Source: Hyperoplus lanceolatus
Taxonomy: Eukaryota > Chordata > Actinopteri > Uranoscopiformes > Ammodytidae
Assembly: GCA_026929865.2 (NCBI GenBank)
Contig: CM049398.1
Location: forward strand, 16,358,501-16,422,500
Length of the DNA: 64,000 nucleotides
Reading direction: 5' to 3'
The translations under genes and the position numbers were made by a program. This document shows, in pieces, positions 33,612 to 45,550 of this stretch (positions are counted from its first letter, which is position 1; every line of letters begins with the position of its first letter). A model generated the notes under the pieces. That model made no database searches, was not told the origin of the DNA, and worked only from the letters and a program-made list of their open reading frames with translations.

Positions 33612-34636
33612 TAGGGCTGGGAGATTAATTGAATTTCGATTTCGGTTACAATTTTGGCTTCCCTCGATCATGAAAACAAGATAATCGTAGTAAAAAACGG
33701 TTATTGTGCGGCACGCCGCGTGTAGTAAATGCAGCGCACCCTTCTGTCTCCACCTGCGCTCCGCCCCGCCCGATTCCAGTGCAATTGTTTATTCAGCATA
33801 AAGTTAAAACGCTCGTCCAGGATGTTACACCGAAACACAAAAGCCATGCACGATTGAAGCAGCGTTTCACTCGGTGAAACATGGTGTGAGTGAGACACTG
33901 TGATGGCGGTGGGTAACCGTGTCATTCACTGTGAGAACTTGCCGGTGTGAGCCGCCGCGCAGAAAAGCTCTGTGGCTTTACGGGTAAAATGATAGTCGGG
34001 GATTCCTGCACGGTAACGTTGTTGAGGGGAAAGGCTTCCACTTTCTCATTGCATTTCTCGAGCCTGAATATATTGTGCCATGTCGGCAAACTATCTGCGC
34101 GACAAGAGCAAATATACAGTGAGACGCACCCCCTCGTTAGTTTCAGTCTACAGACGAAAAGTTACAACCAGCACCTAAGCATGGACTTCGTTTAAATAAA
34201 GCGTCTAATTTTTATGATCAGCGCTCTGATGCAAATTCTGAAGTCTGAACATTACGGAGTCAGCTGTGATGTATTTTTTTTTTTACAGCAACTCAACGTG
34301 CACTGCAAAAAAAAGGCAATAAGTCATCTTTTTGTGGATTCATAGCCTACCTCCTCTTATAAGTCGAAGTACAAATCAATGAATGGTTCACAATCACATC
34401 CCTAGTAGAATATTAATTTTACTCTTAGATTCGAAGGTTTTACTGATTATTTATTTTGTGTGGCTTTTTAGTTGTAGGCTATGTTGGAGGAGCACAATTG
34501 GGAGTTTTGTTTATGTAATGTTGAAAGAATTGGCTGAATTTTCATTTTGGTGCATCCCTACAATGAATCTTTAATAACCGTGATTACAATATCAATCAAA
34601 ATAATCGTGATTATCATTTTTAATCGAGCAGCCCTA
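33612..34636. mobile_element. 1.0-kb TAGGGCTG hAT element with perfect 8-bp TSD
   Basis: The ends are TAGGGCTGGGAGATTAATTG and the complement TAGGGCTGCTCGATTAAAAA. The octamer CATTTTAG is identical on both flanks (33604-33611, 34637-34644). Subterminal ATAATCG/ATTATTTTG motifs link it to the fragment at 9711. No transposase; nonautonomous. Confidence 0.9.
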
Positions 34637-34644
34637 CATTTTAG

Positions 34645-35096
34645 TACAATTTAGTGGGTTTTTAGGAAGTTTTATTGGCCCAAAATACAGGAGCTCGATA
34701 TACTTAGTGAAGTACAAAACCATTTAAGACACACATTTGCAGATTTTACATTTTCTCATAAAAAAATGAACAGACCTACAGCAGGGAGACTCTCTCACTT
34801 CCTCAGCCTTGATATGGAGGCCAACTCTTTCCTTTCACAAACCTCCAGCTCTACCAACGCACAAGTGAGATGTGAAGACAAGCTGAAGAATCCCTTTTTA
34901 AACTTGTAGTATTAGGGCACATTATAGACAGGCGCTTAGACTGTTTCTTTTTATATTGTAGTTTATTGTATTTTATTGTCAATCTCTGAACATATTCACT
35001 TGAGGTTTTCCTTTTGGTTTTCTAACTTTTTTTACGAAATGACGACAACAACGTGCACACAAATACAAAACATAGAGTTAGACAACTCAAAATGAG
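34645..35096. other. Noncoding spacer
   Basis: Nothing recognised between two transposons. Confidence 0.4.
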
Positions 35097-35284
35097 TAGG
35101 GGAAGGTGGGGTGATTTGTGCAACTTTTTACTCAAAGTGATTTTAAAGTGAGGCCTTGACAGTTATGTCTCCAACTCAAATATGTACATATATTTCAGGA
35201 TGTTGTGCATCCCTGGCAATAAAAACTTTGGATCTGGAATAAACTGTTTAAGAAATATAGCTTTCGGAAAAAAAGTTGTCTTGT

Positions 35285-35321
35285 CGCACAAATCACCCCA
35301 CGTAGTGGGGTGATTTGTGCG
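35285..35321. repeat. Perfect 16-bp palindrome made of the TIR core
   Basis: CGCACAAATCACCCCA (35285-35300), loop CGTAG, then the exact complement (35306-35321). The arms are the terminal repeat motif of the host element, so this is two ends abutting. Confidence 0.92.
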
Positions 35322-35505
35322 TCATTGTGTCACAATGACAAAGTCACCATCATCATCTTTCTGGCCATCTGAACTCTCATCAGTGGTGTCGTTAAGTGGA
35401 ATTGAGATGTCACTCTCTTCTGAGCTACTGTAGACAATCACTTTCTTTTGGTGACCAGCGTATACAGCCATGCCACTGGCACAACTCTCAGAAATGTACT
35501 TTGCA
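35322..35505 (-). pseudogene. Possible transposase C-terminal relic
   Basis: The frame reads HQKKVIVYSSSEESDISIPL, then an acidic DESSDGQKDDDGDFVIV segment. Ser/Asp/Glu-rich tails like this occur at the C terminus of pogo/Tigger-type transposases in fish; I infer the relation from composition and position in a TA-flanked element. The frame is interrupted upstream by the LINE tail and ends at TAA/TGA next to the palindrome. Confidence 0.35.
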
Positions 35506-35819
35506 CTAGTTGCTCCGTGCTTGTGGAACCAACTGCCACCTGACAAATGTGATTCCCCCTACATTTCTGCCTTTAAATCAAGGCTCAAAACCCATATGTA
35601 CACCCTGGTGTTTCCTCCCCATTAACCTCTGCACTACTTACTTACCTCTGCACTACTATCTGTGTTTATGTGGATGTATGGGCTTTACGTCTTTTATTTT
35701 GGTTATTGTTATTGTACCTTCATTGTTTACCTACTGAATGCACTATGTACAGCACTTTGGACAGTGCAAACTGTCATAAATGTGCTTTTATAAATACATT
35801 TTACTTACTTACTTACTTA
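35506..35819 (+). repeat. LINE 3' tail with (ACTT)n end
   Basis: It codes for LVAPCLWNQLPPDK, then ISAFKSRLKTHMYTLVF and a stop: the standard end of a fish LINE ORF2 (A-LWN-LP-...-FK-LKTH). It is followed by a 3' UTR and an ACTTACTTACTTACTT tail at 35803-35819, giving a plus orientation. Confidence 0.7.
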
Positions 35820-36224
35820 TAACTCACCCAGGCCCTTGCGCACAAATCACCCCATCCCCAGAATTTTGGATAATAGGCATGATGCAGCAATTTAGGGTTG
35901 ACATTGTGCTAACTATATAGACTCAAAGTGTAGCATACCAAAGCACTAAAACATGTGTCAAATGTTTTCAAACGTGTCTATAATTGTTCAGACACAATAA
36001 TCAAAAAACCTTGATCATGGAAATTTTACTTTGAAAGGCAAAACACAGTTTTTTGAGCTTAAATGTGCTTATATCTTATTCCTTGTGTCTCCCTTCTTTA
36101 CAGGATGAGTCAAATGGATGGCTCTTCTTAAATATGTGGTCACATTTCCAATTTCTTCCACGGTTTTCTAGAAACAAGGGGTTTTGCAACTTCCAAAACG
36201 CACAAATCACCCCACCTTCCCCTA

Positions 36225-38780
36225 TAAGTAACCATCTTTTTAGTATGAAATTCCTTCTCTGTGTTTGGTCTAGGCAGTGGGGAGGGATAGTAAAATAATA
36301 CTTTTGGGACCTTGATTGATTTAAATTTGCAGAGTTATCGCATTCACAGCTAATAGAAAAACTTGGTCATTATAAGCTGATGGAATGCATAAAAATAGCA
36401 CATGAACAACCTCATATAGGCTACATCTGTACATACCTCATACATATTTTTATTATATTTAACAATATTCTATTTCATGTACAGTATACTACTTCACTAC
36501 AGTTAACATGTTTAATGTTATTTCCATGTACAGTATTCTATTTCGTCCACACTTTATTTTATTTTGCATTCTAAATTTACTTAATTTTTATGTGCAAGGT
36601 GCACCATATAGAAATAGAGTAAATTTCTCTACACTTTTTTTTGTCCTTGCAGTACCTTTGTGTTAAAGTTATGTGTCAGGTGGCTTTCATCACCAATGAC
36701 TGCTGCTGTAATTGTTGTGCATATGACATATGAATCTTGAATCTTCCAAACGAAGCTACGCCTGCGCTTGCTATTTCTGGAAATTGTGAATTTGAGAGGA
36801 GTCTAGAAAAGACTCTCTTCTCTCCTCCTCTCCACCTTCCCCAGGTTTTGCATCATCCTACGCATCTTTCATCCTCCTCAGCTTTGATGGCTGCCATATG
36901 TCCATACCACATGTCGTCGGTTTCCCAATAAAAAAAAGAAAAACTTTTCCTTTTTTAAACATTATGAAAACACAGCTCGGACTTATAACATAACATCTTA
37001 GTAGGATTTGATCTGCAATGTGCATCTGCATGTGCGGATCGACCAGAAGAAGACAACCACCACTAAATCCACCGCCACGTCATTAGAAGATGGGGGAAGA
37101 AGGAAGGACAAGAGATTTTCCATCCTCTACCTAGCCACCCATCCGCTCATCCCACCTGTGCAAAACTCCAGTTCCTCCCTGCTTTTAATTCCTCCATCTG
37201 TTTTTCTCTCTTTCCTTTCTGTCTCTCTTTCTTTTCAACCATAACCTGTTTTGGCTCCCCTTCACATTATTCTCCACTGTATAACTCCTTTTTTATGTAA
37301 TTCTCTTCCTGTTCTCTCTCTCTCTCCCTCTTACACCATTGGTCATCATCCAACACACACACACGCACGCACGCACGCACACACACACACACATTCACAC
37401 ACTTCATTTCTTTAAATATTCATTTCCGTCTGTCTCTGATGTGTTTTGGGCAGTTTCCTGTTCCCAGCCCTCCCGCTTCCCTGAGAACCGCCATGTAGGA
37501 AGTGCCAGTCCTGGCACCGGTTCCTCCTCCCCCTTCGACTAGTCACATTCCCAGCTTATAGAGGCCAAGAGAGATGGAGAGAAGGGGGAAGAGAGAGATG
37601 GACCACTGCCATGGCGGTTACTGTCCATTTAATATTACTGGTATCTGGATTCTGTTACAAAAATTGTTGTTGCAATAGCCTTTTCCCAGACAGTATCACC
37701 CTCTTTAGTGGACAACCCGCACAACCCCGCACGCTAATAAACTCAGGGTATTACTCAATTTCACAGCTGGAAGTTTCTTAGAATTTCTCCAATTCTTCTG
37801 ACAGAAAAAATCCCCATGTTTTCCCCAAGATAAACATGCAAACTCTGCGTATTTGTGTTTTATATCAGACTGCAAAATATGTTTTATCCGACATGACAAA
37901 CTGTAATTACTTTTCAATTTTAAGGTCACATTTACAAGGTTCACAGTGAAGAATCAAAAACCTTTGGGGAAGAATTTGCTCAGAGGAAGGGAAAACTCTG
38001 AGGTGAGAAAGCTCTCCTGAGTTTCTCTGGGGGTCTAAAGCAGAAGATGTGCTACTGAGAAGTTAAATATTGGGTGCAGAGGGATACCGTGAATACGTAT
38101 GAAACTGATTTTACTGCTCAATTAGTTTTTAAGACCCCGGTCAATGTCTGGTTTGAGAAGCCTGTTGAGATACTCGCTGGGCTAGAAGGTGGACTACTGT
38201 TTGTCGGCTTTGTATCTAGCTCTCCTAATGCAGCACTATACATCTGAGGTTGACTTGTGCTTTTGAGATTGACGACCAATCAAAAATGACAAATGGCTCT
38301 GTTGCTAACAGGACAATAAATCCACGAGTTTATTTAAAAAAACTATGACTACTTCTAACTATTTTTTCATCAACTCCTGTCTCATAACCATCTGAAAAAC
38401 CATTCCTCGTGGAAAAGTTTATTCTTAAACAGAGGATGTTAAATACAAATGGGTGGTGCAACACAGCTGATCACATGATGTGATAGCTTACCCCATTAAA
38501 AAAGAAATAAAATCTATGTCTCTCTGTTCCCTCAGAGATTTGCACTTTCAAGATTGCTTGCTTTTGGTTTAAGAAGGCAACAATTTGTAGGGAAATTATA
38601 TAGCAAGTTTTAATTAAAGTAAGCGATTTATTTATGTAAATATTTGTGTTAAATCGTTCTTTATTTATACAGTGATCAATTACATAGTGTGCGCGTTTCA
38701 TAAAGCTGATCTCTCAGTCACCCGCTCTGTATATAATCGGCAAATAAACTTTTCGATGATCCCGAAACTGATATCCAATC
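36225..38780. other. Noncoding, with an (AC)n-type microsatellite
   Basis: No supported gene. A CA/CG dinucleotide tract runs from about 37352 to 37392 (ACACACACACGCACGCACGC then CACACA). T/C-rich runs occur at 37190-37340. Short frames have no domain. Confidence 0.45.
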
Positions 38781-38784
38781 AGAA

Positions 38785-38853
38785 GAGAGAACGCTACAAA
38801 CCGGTACCCGTCTCACTGCCGGTGAGACGGGTACCGGTTTGTAGCATTCTCTC
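38785..38853. repeat. 32-bp arm palindrome, one mismatch, 5-nt loop
   Basis: Arms 38785-38816 and 38822-38853 pair at 31 of 32 positions around TGCCG, including TACAAACCGGTACCCGTCTC. Weaker complementarity extends outward (CACCCGCTCTG / CAGAGCGACAGATGGGTG), so the whole 38715-38885 block is a foldback. Confidence 0.92.
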
Positions 38854-38885
38854 AGTTCTCACAGAGCGACAGATGGGTGAATGTT

Positions 38886-39844
38886 TATGCGCCTACAATG
38901 ATGCAGCAGGTAAAAATTCTTCCCAATGTCTGTTTTGATGGTTTTTATCATGTTTTATCACACTTACGGATCTGAGATAATGCTAGATAACTCTCTGCTT
39001 GAAGACCGCAGTGCATTAATGTGGTGACGTAGGGGACGAGGGAGGGGACTGCTAACTGCAGTCACTGACAGGAAGTTAGCTAAACTGACCATTCCGCTAA
39101 CTGAACCTTTAAATAAGAAAAAAGTGCACAGCTTTACTGTGCCCATGTGAGAAAATCCACTGATTCTAATGATTTGATTGTGCCGAGAAAGGTTTCCATT
39201 TAAATACTGATGTGCAAAGCATACAGTTTCAGAAATATCTCATCATGGCCTGTATGCACGTTTCTGCATCCTCTATGCTCTGCCTTTTCCACCGTTATTC
39301 CACAATTTCATCCCTTCCTTCCTCTCCCATCTGGAGCACACAACGCCTCAGGTCTGTCCCTCCCTGCCTGTCAATATGTATAAAAATAACCTGTTGCAGG
39401 ATCCAAGCCCCTGTGCTGACAGCTCAAGGCTGTTCTCAGACTTGTGTTTGTTTGCGTGCATGTCTGTGTACATATGTATGCTTCTGGGGGGAAGGACAGA
39501 TGTTCTCGTAGCTTGGTGCTTTTTTTTTTTAAATTCTGGCTACACACAGACCTGTGATTTATGTTATTGAGCTGTTGTTTTTGCCAAAACAAGACTGGAA
39601 GAGAGATGAGGGGACAGAGGGATGGGCGGAGGGGCCACCGGATAGAATAAAGTGGTAATTGCTCAATTGTTGCATGGCAAGACCCTGAGATGTTGACTGT
39701 CCAAGCTTTATCACCACCGGTGAACATCAACAATGCAAATGTGGTGTTATCACAGTGTGTATGTTCAAATGGCTCTAAAAGATGGCAATACAGTGTTGAC
39801 TTACATCAAATAGACTTAGAACACAATGTTTCAGCATCATATGA
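38886..39844. other. Noncoding
   Basis: No gene or element ends recognised; overlapping short frames on both strands only. Confidence 0.4.
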
Positions 39845-40446
39845 GCATAAACGGTAACACTTTATTTGAAGGGGTATAAATAAGACTGTCATTACACTGT
39901 CATAACCATGACATGACCCCTGTCATGAACATTATGAATAGTTATGACTGTTGTCAAACAGTATTATTCGGTCAATTAAGTCACGATTAATGCAACATTG
40001 ACATTGTATGAGTTGTCTTTGTTATGACAACCTGACATAGACGAAGATGAAATAACTTGTTGATGTATTTGTTATGACAACCTGACATAAACTAGACAAA
40101 ATATCTTGTTGATGTCTTGGTTTGTCTATTTGACATTAACCAATAACATTACCTTTCATAAACATGTCATAGTAGGTTTGATTATCAAACTTAAATGAAC
40201 TATTATGATTTATGTGGTAAGATTACATTAAACTGTCATATGCGGAAGGTTTTGACCTTGACTGTCATGAGACCTTTATTATACTGTCTTGAATTATTAT
40301 GTTTGCCTCAAGTAAAGGGAAACAATTTGGGCATTTCAATAACATGTCCTGAAGCGTTATTACACTGTCTAATGCCTTTATAACATGTTCATGAATGATT
40401 CTGTTTGCCTCGAGTAAAGTGAAACAATTTGGACATTTCAATAATA

Positions 40447-42026
40447 CACTCAACAAAAATATAAACGCAACACTTTTGTTTTTGCTCCCATTTTTCATGA
40501 GATGGACTTAAAGATCTAAAATTCATTCCAGACACACAATATTAGCATTTCTCTCAAACATTGTTCACAAATCTGTCTAAATGTGTGATAGTGAGCACTT
40601 CTGCTTTGCTGAGATAATCCATCCCACCTCACAGGTGTGCCACATCAAGATGCTGATCTGACATCATGATTAGTGCACAGGTGTGCCTTAGACTGTCCAC
40701 AATAAAAGGCCACCCTGAAATGTGCAGTTTTGTCTCACAGCAAAATGCCACAGATGCCACAAGCATTGAGGGAGCGTGCAATTGGCATGATGACAGCAGG
40801 AATGTCAACCAGATCTGTTGCTCGTGCATTGAATGTTCATTTCTCCACCATAAGCCGTCTCCAAAGGCGTTTCAGAGAATATGGCAGTACATCCAACCGG
40901 CCTCACAACCGCAGACCACGTGTAACCACAACAGCCCAGGTCCTCCTCATCCAGCAGGTTCACCTCCAAGATCGTCTGAGACCAGCCACTGAGACAGCTG
41001 CTGAAACAATTGGTTTGCATAACCAAACAATTTCTGTCCAAACTGTCAGAAACCGTCTCAGGGAAGCTCAACTTCATGCTCGTCGTCCTCATCGGGGTCT
41101 TGACCTGACTCCAGCTCGTCGCCGTAACAGACTTGAGTGGGCAAATGCTCACATTCGATGGCGTCTGGCACGTTGGAGAGGTGTTCTCTTCACGGATGAA
41201 TCTCGGTTAACATTGTTCAGGGCAGATGGCAGACAGCGTGTGTGGTGTCATGTGGGTGAGCGCTTTGCTGATGTCAATGTTGTGGATCGAGTGGCCCATG
41301 GTGGTGGTGGGGTTATGGTATGGGCAGGCATCTGTTATGGACGAAGAACACAGGGGCATTTTATTGATGGCATTTTGAATGCACAGAGATACCGTGATGA
41401 GATCCTGAGGCCCATTGTTGTGCCATACATCCATGAACATCACCTCACGTTTCAGCAAGATAATGCACGGCCCCATGTTGCAAGGATCTGTACACAATTC
41501 TTGGAAGCTGAAAATGTCCCAGTTCTTGCATGGCCAGCATACTCACCGGACATGTCACCCATTGAGCATGTTTGGGATGTGCTTGACCGGCGTATACGAC
41601 AGCGTGCATCACTTCCCACTAATATCCAGCAACTTCGCACAGCCATTGAAGAGGAGTGGACCAACATTCCACAGGCCACAATTGACAATCTGATAAACTC
41701 TATGCGAAGAAGATGTGTTGCACTGCATGAGGCAAATGGTGGTCACACCAGATACTGACTGGTCCTTTTATTGTGGACAGTCTAAGACACACCTGTGCAC
41801 TAATCATGATGTCAGATCAGCATCTTGATGTGGCACACCTGTGAGGTAGGATGGATTATCTCAGCAAAGCAGAAGTGCTCACTATCACACATTTAGACAG
41901 ATTTGTGAACAATGTTTGAGAGAAATGGTAATATTGTGTATCTGGAATGAATTTTAGATCTTTAAGTCCATCTCATGAAAAATGGGAGCAAAAACAAAAG
42001 TTTTCCGTTTATATTTTTGTTGAGTG
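40447..42026 (+). mobile_element. Complete Tc1-like transposon, 1580 bp
   Basis: The termini CACTCAACAAAAATATAAAC and its complement start ~267-bp TIRs (40447-40713 and 41760-42026) that differ at only a handful of positions. TA lies on both sides (40445-40446, 42027-42028). One intact transposase gene fills the middle. It is inserted into the 39853-42705 foldback. Similar TIRs and an unbroken ORF point to a recent insertion. Confidence 0.95.
40745..41758 (+). CDS. Tc1 transposase, intact 337-residue ORF
   Basis: A DDE transposase that cuts and pastes its own element at TA sites in the nucleus. The start is taken at the first ATG (40745); an open TTG-started extension of five codons precedes it. 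Residues ~1-60 form the first paired-like helix-turn-helix (ALRERAIGMMTAGMSTRSVA, STISRLQRRFREYGSTS), followed by a basic RRPRV linker. Residues ~60-115 form the second (AETIGLHNQTISVQTVRNRL). Catalytic residues are D151 (FTDESR), D239 (QQDNARPH) and E274 (SPIEHVWD), giving exactly 34 residues between the second Asp and Glu, the DD34E signature of Tc1. A glycine-rich HGGGGVMVWAGI box lies at ~185-196. The ~340 aa length is typical, with no stop or frameshift. Activity would also need intact TIR binding sites. Confidence 0.95.
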   Translation: MPQMPQALRERAIGMMTAGMSTRSVARALNVHFSTISRLQRRFREYGSTSNRPHNRRPRVTTTAQVLLIQQVHLQDRLRPATETAAETIGLHNQTISVQTVRNRLREAQLHARRPHRGLDLTPARRRNRLEWANAHIRWRLARWRGVLFTDESRLTLFRADGRQRVWCHVGERFADVNVVDRVAHGGGGVMVWAGICYGRRTQGHFIDGILNAQRYRDEILRPIVVPYIHEHHLTFQQDNARPHVARICTQFLEAENVPVLAWPAYSPDMSPIEHVWDVLDRRIRQRASLPTNIQQLRTAIEEEWTNIPQATIDNLINSMRRRCVALHEANGGHTRY

Positions 42027-42713
42027 TATGTCACACAGAGTTACTACACTGTCTAATTTTGACATCGACTGTCATGAGACCTTTATTATACTGTGATGAA
42101 TTATTTCCTTTACCTCAAACTTTTCAGTAAATGTTATTACACCTAATACTAACACACATAACAGTGTTAACTGCAGTAGTAGCACCTTCATAAATGTAAC
42201 ATGAAGCATGTGGGTATTATATGTTGAAAATACCTTACCAAAGCAATACAAGTCAAGACAGTCTCTGTTGCCTTAACTATAAATTAGTAATTATTGTAAG
42301 TGAATACGAAGTGTTCATATTAACACTGTTGTGTGTGTAATTAAGTGTCAATGTCAAACACTTTTCAATGTTATCTTACCACAATCGAAATAGTTTCTTT
42401 ACATTGATTATTTAGCCTACTATGACATGTTTATGAGAGGTAATGTTATTGGTTAATGTCAAGTCGACATAATCAAGTCATCGACTAGACATTTCGTCTA
42501 GTTTATGTCAGGTTATCGTAACAAAGACATAGACAATTTATTTTGTCTCAGATGTTAGGTTTTCATAATTCGAATGACACTTTATGACAAAAGTCATAAC
42601 TAGGCATATTCATAATGTTCATGACAGGTGTCTTTTCATGGTTATGATAGTGTAATGACAGTCTTATGACAGTCTTATGCATACCCCTTCAAATAAAGTG
42701 TTACCGCATAAAC

Positions 42714-43548
42714 TGTATGGCTGCCCTTTTTATGACGCCAACAAGAAAACGGTTACAGACATCTATACACCTGTGAGAACATCTACAAGACAAGAAAGAA
42801 GAACACAATGAAATCAAACAAAAATGGGGTTAGTATAATTCTGTAGGCTGTCTTTATCTATGGAATTATACAGTTGTTCAATTCATTTTAAAGAAATTAT
42901 TATCTACCATGGCAGTGGTTCCAAAATTCTTCAAGTTGTGGTCATTTCAAATATTTAATCCTCTTTGAATTACATCTAAGTAGCTCATAGTTGGCTGATT
43001 TTTATAAACATTTGTACAAACATGTTGTGGCCGGACAAACATTTGCAGTGAATGCTAGTTCCTAAAAGTCTTGTAATTCAACCTATTGCAGGATATTGTT
43101 TGTTTAATGGATAGTCTCACGCTTCCTTCTGCGATAACCATTATCAATGATTTAATCGTGTCAACACTCTAAATTCTTGTTCCATTCAATCAAATGGAGT
43201 GTGAAGAATGTTTATGTAACATGTTTTTGGTGTTTTTCATGCTGTGACCAAACCATAATCAGGATGTCTCTCTCTCTCTCCCAATAAAACACAATACCTT
43301 TTTAGTATTAAGTAAGCATTTTTTGACTCTCACTGTTGCCAGGTATCTCCAAAACAAGTATTTTATGGATACCTGCTATAGTGCTCATTGTTATTAGAAC
43401 AGGCTTTGTTGATGTCCAGTAAGCGCTTACATGGAAATGCTCCACGGCCTCTTGCTGGCTTCTGCTCTCTTCCTTCCTACTGGATGTTGTCACAATCTGC
43501 CAAATGGGAGCTGCATAGCATCCCCACACACTCATCACTCTATTCAAC

Positions 43549-43616
<68 letters not shown>

Positions 43617-45350
43617 ACACCTGATCTTGACTCAGACCAAGTTTTGGGAATCTGCAGGACCATGTGCAGGCTTGTTTTCATCTAAAAGGGTACATGCTTC
43701 CAGTAAACCACTGATGTCGGCAAGACATCTGGTTGATGGTGCTATTCTCTGCAAAAGCTGGATTTTGAATCAAAGTAAAAGGTTGTGTTTTAGTACTACC
43801 AGAGGATGGTAGACATGAGAAAATATGGAAGGGGAATACATCAGATCAAGATATGAGAGGAGCTTTGCAGCAGGCCATGAAGAGTATGGTGTTTCATCCA
43901 AAACATTATTTTTAGAGCAGCCAACCATAAACAACCTGGGGTACCTGAGCCGATCCGCTGATCATTCGCTTAGCTACACCACGCTTACAGTTGCTTTGCC
44001 CGTCAAGCTTTATTGTTTAGCACAGCTCATATGGAGTTTACAAGTTTCTACGGAAGAGGATAAGGGCCACCCATACTTCTGAGTATAAAGTCTGAATTCT
44101 TAAACATTTTTCACATGGCCCTAATCCTCCATATGTTTCGATCTGAATGTTTAGCAAAATTGAACCAAATTTCATCAAAATCAGCAAAAGAAAACATGAC
44201 TTTAAACGTTAGGTCTGCAATTCGCTAATGGATTTCTTTTTCTGCATGCTGCATGTTATTGGTCTCTATATAACATTTGGACAGTTTAGAAAGCATTGGG
44301 GATGCCAGCGAAACCTTCTAGAGATTATATCATGCAGCTGATACAAGATGAAATAGCAGTTAGTCACAATTTCTGGTTGTAGATTGACATTCCTGTGGTC
44401 CCTCAAGAGTCTCAGCTCATCTTCATATTTTCCGGCAGAATAATTAAGCCCCCAGGAGCCCACCAGCAGAGATTAGAGGCTATATATCAGTCTTTCCATC
44501 GCTTTGTCTTCATACAGTTCCCACCCTTCCTCCCTTTGGAGTTACAGCTCAGAGCTGCTGGAAACGAGCTCATAGCGAAAGGGGAAAGGAACGAAAGAAA
44601 CCCTTTTCCTCCAGACTGGGCCAATGCTTTCTTCCCAATGGGTGCGTAATGGTGATGTGAACAGAGTGAGGAGGCATGTCGTTGCATACCTTTACTCGCA
44701 GAAGGTGTTTTTTGGAACACACATTATCGAGTCTTGAATAAACAAAACCCTCTGGGAAGTTGGGAGTGTTGATGCTGTGGCGCTCCATAGGAAACACATG
44801 TGAGCTGATATGCTATGCGTACTATGAATTGCTCACCAAGCTCTATCTCATGTTTGAGTCCTGTCCTGGACAATTCTGTCGTGTCATCAACAGAAGAAGT
44901 TTATATTCAAACCTCCACTGTTTTGTGTACCTTCAAGACTTTGCATCCATGTTATGATCCATGTAATTTTCAAGGTCTATTCACTCTAGTGTATAATTGA
45001 GGTTTGAAAAAGACTAAAGATCAGATCATCAAAAGGATTGCGCTGCTTTTACGACCGCTAAACCGGTGCAAATGAGAGAAAAAATGCGTACAATCCACAG
45101 AGCACAAGCAAAGCGGGAACTGAGTGCAAACTTCTCTCAGACAGCCCTGACGAGCATGAATGGAAATTAGGGAATATTCAAAATCCAGGGCAAAAGTGCC
45201 AGATTGTAAAAGAATGTTTTAAGGAAAACCTAAACAAGACACTTGCTTTACACATTAAAGCTAAAAAAATATAGTTCTGCATTTCCCACAATGGTCAACA
45301 CAATATTTCCTCTGGGAAACTCCTGGTGGCACTATTCTAAACATGTCACA
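42714..45350. other. Noncoding, with a long (CA)n microsatellite
   Basis: About 31 CA units run from 43549 to 43613, the largest microsatellite here. No exon, RNA gene or transposon end is supported; open frames around 44266-44957 overlap on both strands without domains. Confidence 0.5.
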
Positions 45351-45550
45351 TGTGGTTTCAATCTATTTTTTTTTTCAATTTCATTAAAGTTTATTGACGG
45401 GATTTTTTTAGCCTCTGCCATAGTTTTTTCTCTCAAGCAATGGTGTTTCAGCTCCACTCCGGGTTTTTATGATCACCGTTGGAACAGCAGCATGTGCTCA
45501 TGGGCAGGTGTTTACAATCAGGCTTACTTACCTTACTCCAGGACTTCATA

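Larger units (their letters stand above)
35099..36222. mobile_element. TA-flanked transposon with GGTGGGGTGATTTGTGC TIRs
   Basis: GGGGAAGGTGGGGTGATTTG (35099) and the complement of 36200-36222 are identical for 23 bp. TA lies outside both ends (35097-35098, 36223-36224). The TIR core recurs internally three more times, including a perfect palindrome at 35285-35321. It carries a transposase-like C-terminal relic and an inserted LINE tail. Best placed in the Tc1/mariner-pogo class. Confidence 0.8.
39853..42705. mobile_element. Foldback DNA transposon with ~330-bp TIRs and 8-bp TSD
   Basis: The left arm starts GGTAACACTTTATTTGAAGG (39853). The right end (complement from 42705) reads the same, and similarity persists about 330 bp inward (ATTACCTTTCATAAACATG / ATTACCTCTCATAAACATG). 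The octamer GCATAAAC is perfect on both flanks (39845-39852, 42706-42713). Inside the left arm a ~102-bp unit (GTTTGCCTCAAGTAAAG...) begins again at 40403. A Tc1 element splits it at 40445-42028. It has no transposase of its own. The 8-bp duplication suggests hAT or P-type mobilisation; the GGTAACACTTTA end alone does not decide. Confidence 0.88.

Noticed and set aside
35322-35546. Independent 74-aa acidic gene
   Set aside because: Its first 15 codons are antisense of a LINE tail and the rest sits inside a TA-flanked transposon, so a relic is more likely.
43308-43685. Cys/Val- or His/Thr-repeat frames
   Set aside because: Produced only by reading through the CA microsatellite.
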